Assembly: GCF_003990185.1 (NCBI RefSeq)
Contig: NZ_RZHF01000004.1
Location: 124,001-188,000, forward strand
Length of the DNA stretch: 64,000 nucleotides
From: Vreelandella nanhaiensis
GTDB taxonomy: Bacteria; Pseudomonadota; Gammaproteobacteria; Pseudomonadales; Halomonadaceae
Direction of reading: 5' to 3'
The translations under genes and the position numbers were made by a program. The notes under the pieces are model-generated. The model was given only the letters and a program-made list of their open reading frames with translations, had not been told where the DNA came from and did no database searches. Of this stretch, positions 61,273 through 64,000 are shown in pieces (within the stretch, counting starts at the first letter, position 1; every line of letters starts with the position of its first letter).

Positions 61273-62625
61273 ATGGACATACGTAACAAAGCCAATCGTA
61301 TACGGTTGTTGAATTTCTCGACGCCACAAATGCGCGCCTTCCACCTATCGTGGTTTGCGTTTCATATCTGTTTTTTCGGCTGGTTCGGCATTGCCCCGCT
61401 AATGGCGGTAGTGCGTGAGGACCTTGCGCTGACCCAAACGCAAATCGGCAACACGATTATCGCCTCGGTCGCAATTACCGTGATTGTCCGCCTGTTAATC
61501 GGCCTGTTATGCGACCGCCTAGGGCCGCGTAAAACCTACACGGGCCTGCTGGTATTAGGCTCAATTCCCGTGATGGGTATTGGCTTTGCCAACAGCTTCG
61601 AAACCTTTCTACTGGCCCGCTTGGCCATCGGCGCGATCGGCGCCTCGTTTGTTATTACCCAGTACCACACCACCATGATGTTTGCACCCAATGTAGTGGG
61701 CACGGCCAATGCAACCAGCGCTGGCTGGGGCAACCTGGGTGGCGGCACCACGCAGATTCTGATGCCACTGATTTTCTCAGGGCTATTGATGCTGGGGGTC
61801 AATGAGGCGCTTGGCTGGCGCCTGGCCATGGTAGTACCCGGCGTCGTGCTGTTGATTACCGGCATTGGCTATTGGCTGTTCACTCAGGATGCGCCGGACG
61901 GCAACTTCAGTGACCTGCGCGCTCGCGGCGAGCTGCCCGAGGCAACAGGTGAAAACGGCGCAATGCAGAGCTTTCTGGCAGCAGCGAAGGACATTCGTGT
62001 CTGGGCGCTATTTATCGTCTATGGGCTGTGTTTTGGCGTTGAGCTTACGATCAACAATATTGCCGCCATCTACTTTTTTGACCAGTTTAATTTGAGCCTG
62101 GCTACCGCCGGGCTGATCGCCGGGCTATTCGGGCTGATGAATATCTTTGCCCGCACGCTGGGCGGCGTTTTCTCGGATATGTTTGCCAAACAGGGCGGCC
62201 TGAAGGGCCGCGTGCGCTGGCTGTTTATTGCTTTGATTTGCGAAGGGGTTGCGCTGATCGCGTTTTCGCAGATGCACATTATGAGCCTGGCAATTGGCAT
62301 CATGCTGGTGTTCAGCTTGTTCGTGCAGATGGCGGAGGGCGCCACGTTCGGCGTGGTGCCGTTTATCAACAAGAAAGCTCTGGGCGCCGTTGCAGGCATT
62401 GTGGGAGCAGGCGGCAATGTAGGTGCTGTCTCAGCCGCGTTTCTGTTTCGCAGCGAAAGCCTGAGCTATCAGCAGGGGCTTTTTTATCTAGGGCTGACCG
62501 TGTTGGTATTAGCATCATGTGTGCTGGTCGTGCGCTTTAGCGACGCCACCGAAGCACAGGAAGCCAGTGCTTACCGTAACGCAATGGGCGATGACACCAA
62601 TGCAGGAGCGCTTTCATTACGTTAA
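61273..62625 (+). CDS. NarK/NasA-type nitrate-nitrite transporter (MFS)
   Basis: Major-facilitator permease for nitrate uptake or nitrate/nitrite exchange, 450 residues, 12 helices. Nitrate signatures are present: GWGNLGGGTTQILMP (nitrate-signature helix 5) and GVVPFINKKALGAVAGIVGAGGNVGAV (helix 11). Conserved Arg in VIVRLLIGLLCDRLGPRKTY. I start at MDIRNKANRI, with GAGAGG 8 bases before. Because a NasR-like regulator follows, an assimilatory NasA-type role is more likely than respiratory NarK. Confidence 0.9.
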   Translation: MDIRNKANRIRLLNFSTPQMRAFHLSWFAFHICFFGWFGIAPLMAVVREDLALTQTQIGNTIIASVAITVIVRLLIGLLCDRLGPRKTYTGLLVLGSIPVMGIGFANSFETFLLARLAIGAIGASFVITQYHTTMMFAPNVVGTANATSAGWGNLGGGTTQILMPLIFSGLLMLGVNEALGWRLAMVVPGVVLLITGIGYWLFTQDAPDGNFSDLRARGELPEATGENGAMQSFLAAAKDIRVWALFIVYGLCFGVELTINNIAAIYFFDQFNLSLATAGLIAGLFGLMNIFARTLGGVFSDMFAKQGGLKGRVRWLFIALICEGVALIAFSQMHIMSLAIGIMLVFSLFVQMAEGATFGVVPFINKKALGAVAGIVGAGGNVGAVSAAFLFRSESLSYQQGLFYLGLTVLVLASCVLVVRFSDATEAQEASAYRNAMGDDTNAGALSLR

Positions 62626-62736
62626 AACCCTCACTACGCCATCATCAGGCGTTATATTCATCAAGACCGTCCCTGCCCTTGCCGTATCTACGCACTGGGG
62701 CAGGACGATTAAGGCAGAGAGGAAAAGGAAAACGCC

Positions 62737-64000
62737 ATGTCATCTGCCCAGCAGCTGCTCTTAACCGCCATACGTTGCGATATCGACAACCTTACCCATT
62801 TGGCCACGACCTCGGAGATGGTTGGCGACATCAGCCGCTTTATCCACATGCTTCAACGCGAGCGGGGTGCTTCTACGGTTTATCTTGCCTCGCAAGGCCA
62901 GCGCTTCAAGACGCGCAGACAGGCCTACCTGACACATAGCCAGAAGGCCGAAGCGCTAATGCGAAAACGCTTGGAGGCGCTAGGTGAGGAAGCGCGACCT
63001 CAGGCGGCAGCCCGCTTATTGCGCCGAATTGCCGCAGTATGGAGCGCATTGGACGAACTGAACGCTCTGCGCCGCGCCATTGATACGTTTGCCATTGCCC
63101 CGGATGCGGCCACCCAGGCCTACAATCATCTGATCAGTGGCCTGCTCGCTGTGGTGTTTGAAGCGGCCGACACTGCTGACGACCCGGATATCACCCGTAC
63201 CCTGGTGGCAATCTTTCATCTTATGCAGGGCAAGGAGCTGGCAGGGCAGGAGCGTGCCTGCGGCGCCTTTGGTTTTACCCTTGGTCATTTTGATGACCGC
63301 CATCGCCAGCTTCTCCGCCAGCTGATTGAAGATCAGCAACGCTGCTTTACTACCTTTATTGAGTTTGCTACGCCAGAAGCCGAGCTTGGCTGGCAGCAAG
63401 CAGTTTCAACCAGCACGCTTACCGGCATTCAACAGCTGCGCGAGGCTGCCTGCCAGCCGGTTTCAAGCCATACCACTTCGAATGCGGTAGGCGAAACCTG
63501 GTATGAGCTGACCACACTGCGTATCGATGCAATTAAAACCGTGGAAGATGCGCTGCATACCCAGCTTACGACGCTTTGCTACCGTAAGATTTCCCAGGCT
63601 CAGGCAGCGCTTGAGCAGGCCAAAACCCAGCCTTTCCGACCTACCAGCGCGCCTTGTGAGCAGTTGTTGACCCTGGGCCAGGTCCAATCGCTTGGCGACC
63701 TGACCGCCAGCGCCCTGACCTCCCCGCTTGGCCGGTCGCTGATTGAGCTTACCCAAGCACAGTCCAGCCGTTTGCAAGGCTTGAGTGATGAGCTGGAAAC
63801 CACTCGCAAGACGCTGCGTGAACGCAAGCTTATTGAACGCGCCAAAGGGCTGATCATGGCGCACCAGTCCATGAGTGAAGAGGAGGCTTACCGTTTCCTG
63901 CGCAAGACATCGATGGATCAAAGCAGGAGCATGGCAGATATGGCACAAGCTATTCTCGATCTTTCCCTCATATTGAAAAAGGATCAGGCACGCTCGTACT
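62737..64000 (+). CDS. nasR: NIT-ANTAR nitrate-responsive antiterminator (NasR-like), 3' truncated by window
   Basis: Binds nitrate/nitrite through an N-terminal NIT domain and then binds leader RNA through an ANTAR domain to prevent termination of nitrate-assimilation genes. At least 421 residues are visible. The NIT part includes SRFIHMLQRERGASTVYLAS (nitrate-binding Arg pair) and GKELAGQERACGAFGF. The ANTAR domain near the end reads LIERAKGLIMAHQSMSEEEAYRFLRKTSMDQS. The frame is open to the last base, so the stop lies outside. AAGGAA precedes the ATG. Likely ligand of the hairpin upstream of the transporter gene. Confidence 0.9.
   Translation, partial: MSSAQQLLLTAIRCDIDNLTHLATTSEMVGDISRFIHMLQRERGASTVYLASQGQRFKTRRQAYLTHSQKAEALMRKRLEALGEEARPQAAARLLRRIAAVWSALDELNALRRAIDTFAIAPDAATQAYNHLISGLLAVVFEAADTADDPDITRTLVAIFHLMQGKELAGQERACGAFGFTLGHFDDRHRQLLRQLIEDQQRCFTTFIEFATPEAELGWQQAVSTSTLTGIQQLREAACQPVSSHTTSNAVGETWYELTTLRIDAIKTVEDALHTQLTTLCYRKISQAQAALEQAKTQPFRPTSAPCEQLLTLGQVQSLGDLTASALTSPLGRSLIELTQAQSSRLQGLSDELETTRKTLRERKLIERAKGLIMAHQSMSEEEAYRFLRKTSMDQSRSMADMAQAILDLSLILKKDQARSY

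Overview
The window reads as chromosomal DNA of a moderately GC-rich gammaproteobacterium of the Halomonas/Vreelandella type. The basis is protein similarity by eye: a cyoABCDE ubiquinol oxidase, ackA-pta, a complete deo nucleoside operon, NIT-ANTAR nitrate regulation and OapA/LysM/M23 murein proteins. No database search was run, so the genus is inference. I see no rRNA, tRNA, CRISPR array or intact transposon. One insertion-sequence remnant is present.

Layout. 0-5 kb: a CDP-alcohol phosphatidyltransferase, a DUF1090 protein, the molybdate importer modABC and the manganese exporter mntP. 5-8 kb, minus strand: GFA-family protein, GNAT acetyltransferase, C39-like cysteine peptidase, DUF2268 metalloprotease and a VF530-family protein. 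8-13 kb: a catalase-peroxidase gene (katG, minus strand) broken into two pieces about 3.3 kb apart. Between the pieces lie an IS630 remnant and a plus-strand ankyrin-catalase operon preceded by an OxyR-like site. 13-18 kb: an unknown protein, an exported alpha/beta hydrolase, then a TPP riboswitch with an extra hairpin in L5 ahead of tenA-thiC. 18-26 kb: a CsbD-like protein, a DUF2955/HlyD efflux pair, an outer-membrane barrel, a DMT transporter and ackA-pta. 26-31 kb: cyoABCDE on the minus strand.

31-39 kb is a full nucleoside uptake and catabolism locus: deoR divergent from tsx-like, nupC, deoC, deoA, deoB, deoD, cdd. A DeoR-type palindrome covers the -10 hexamer of the operon promoter, and an internal terminator separates the transporter genes from the enzyme genes. 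39-49 kb: a class V aminotransferase, an unknown membrane protein divergent from a true J-domain protein plus a degenerate J-like partner, an MscS-type channel, an amidoligase/C26 peptidase pair, tpx, a class I amidotransferase and nfi. 49-55 kb: deaD with a long structured leader, CsbD-like and PRC-barrel proteins, a glutathionyl-hydroquinone reductase and a LysR regulator. 55-60 kb: murein enzymes (OapA/LysM/M23 endopeptidase and two different L,D-transpeptidases) and a patatin phospholipase. 60-64 kb: a narK/nasA-type transporter behind a near-consensus sigma-54 promoter and a structured leader with an ANTAR-type hexaloop, followed by a NIT-ANTAR regulator cut by the window end.

The less ordinary points are the katG wreck colonised by an ankyrin-catalase operon, the TPP aptamer with an L5 insertion, the sigma-54 plus ANTAR leader at narK, and the operator and attenuator layout of the deo operon.
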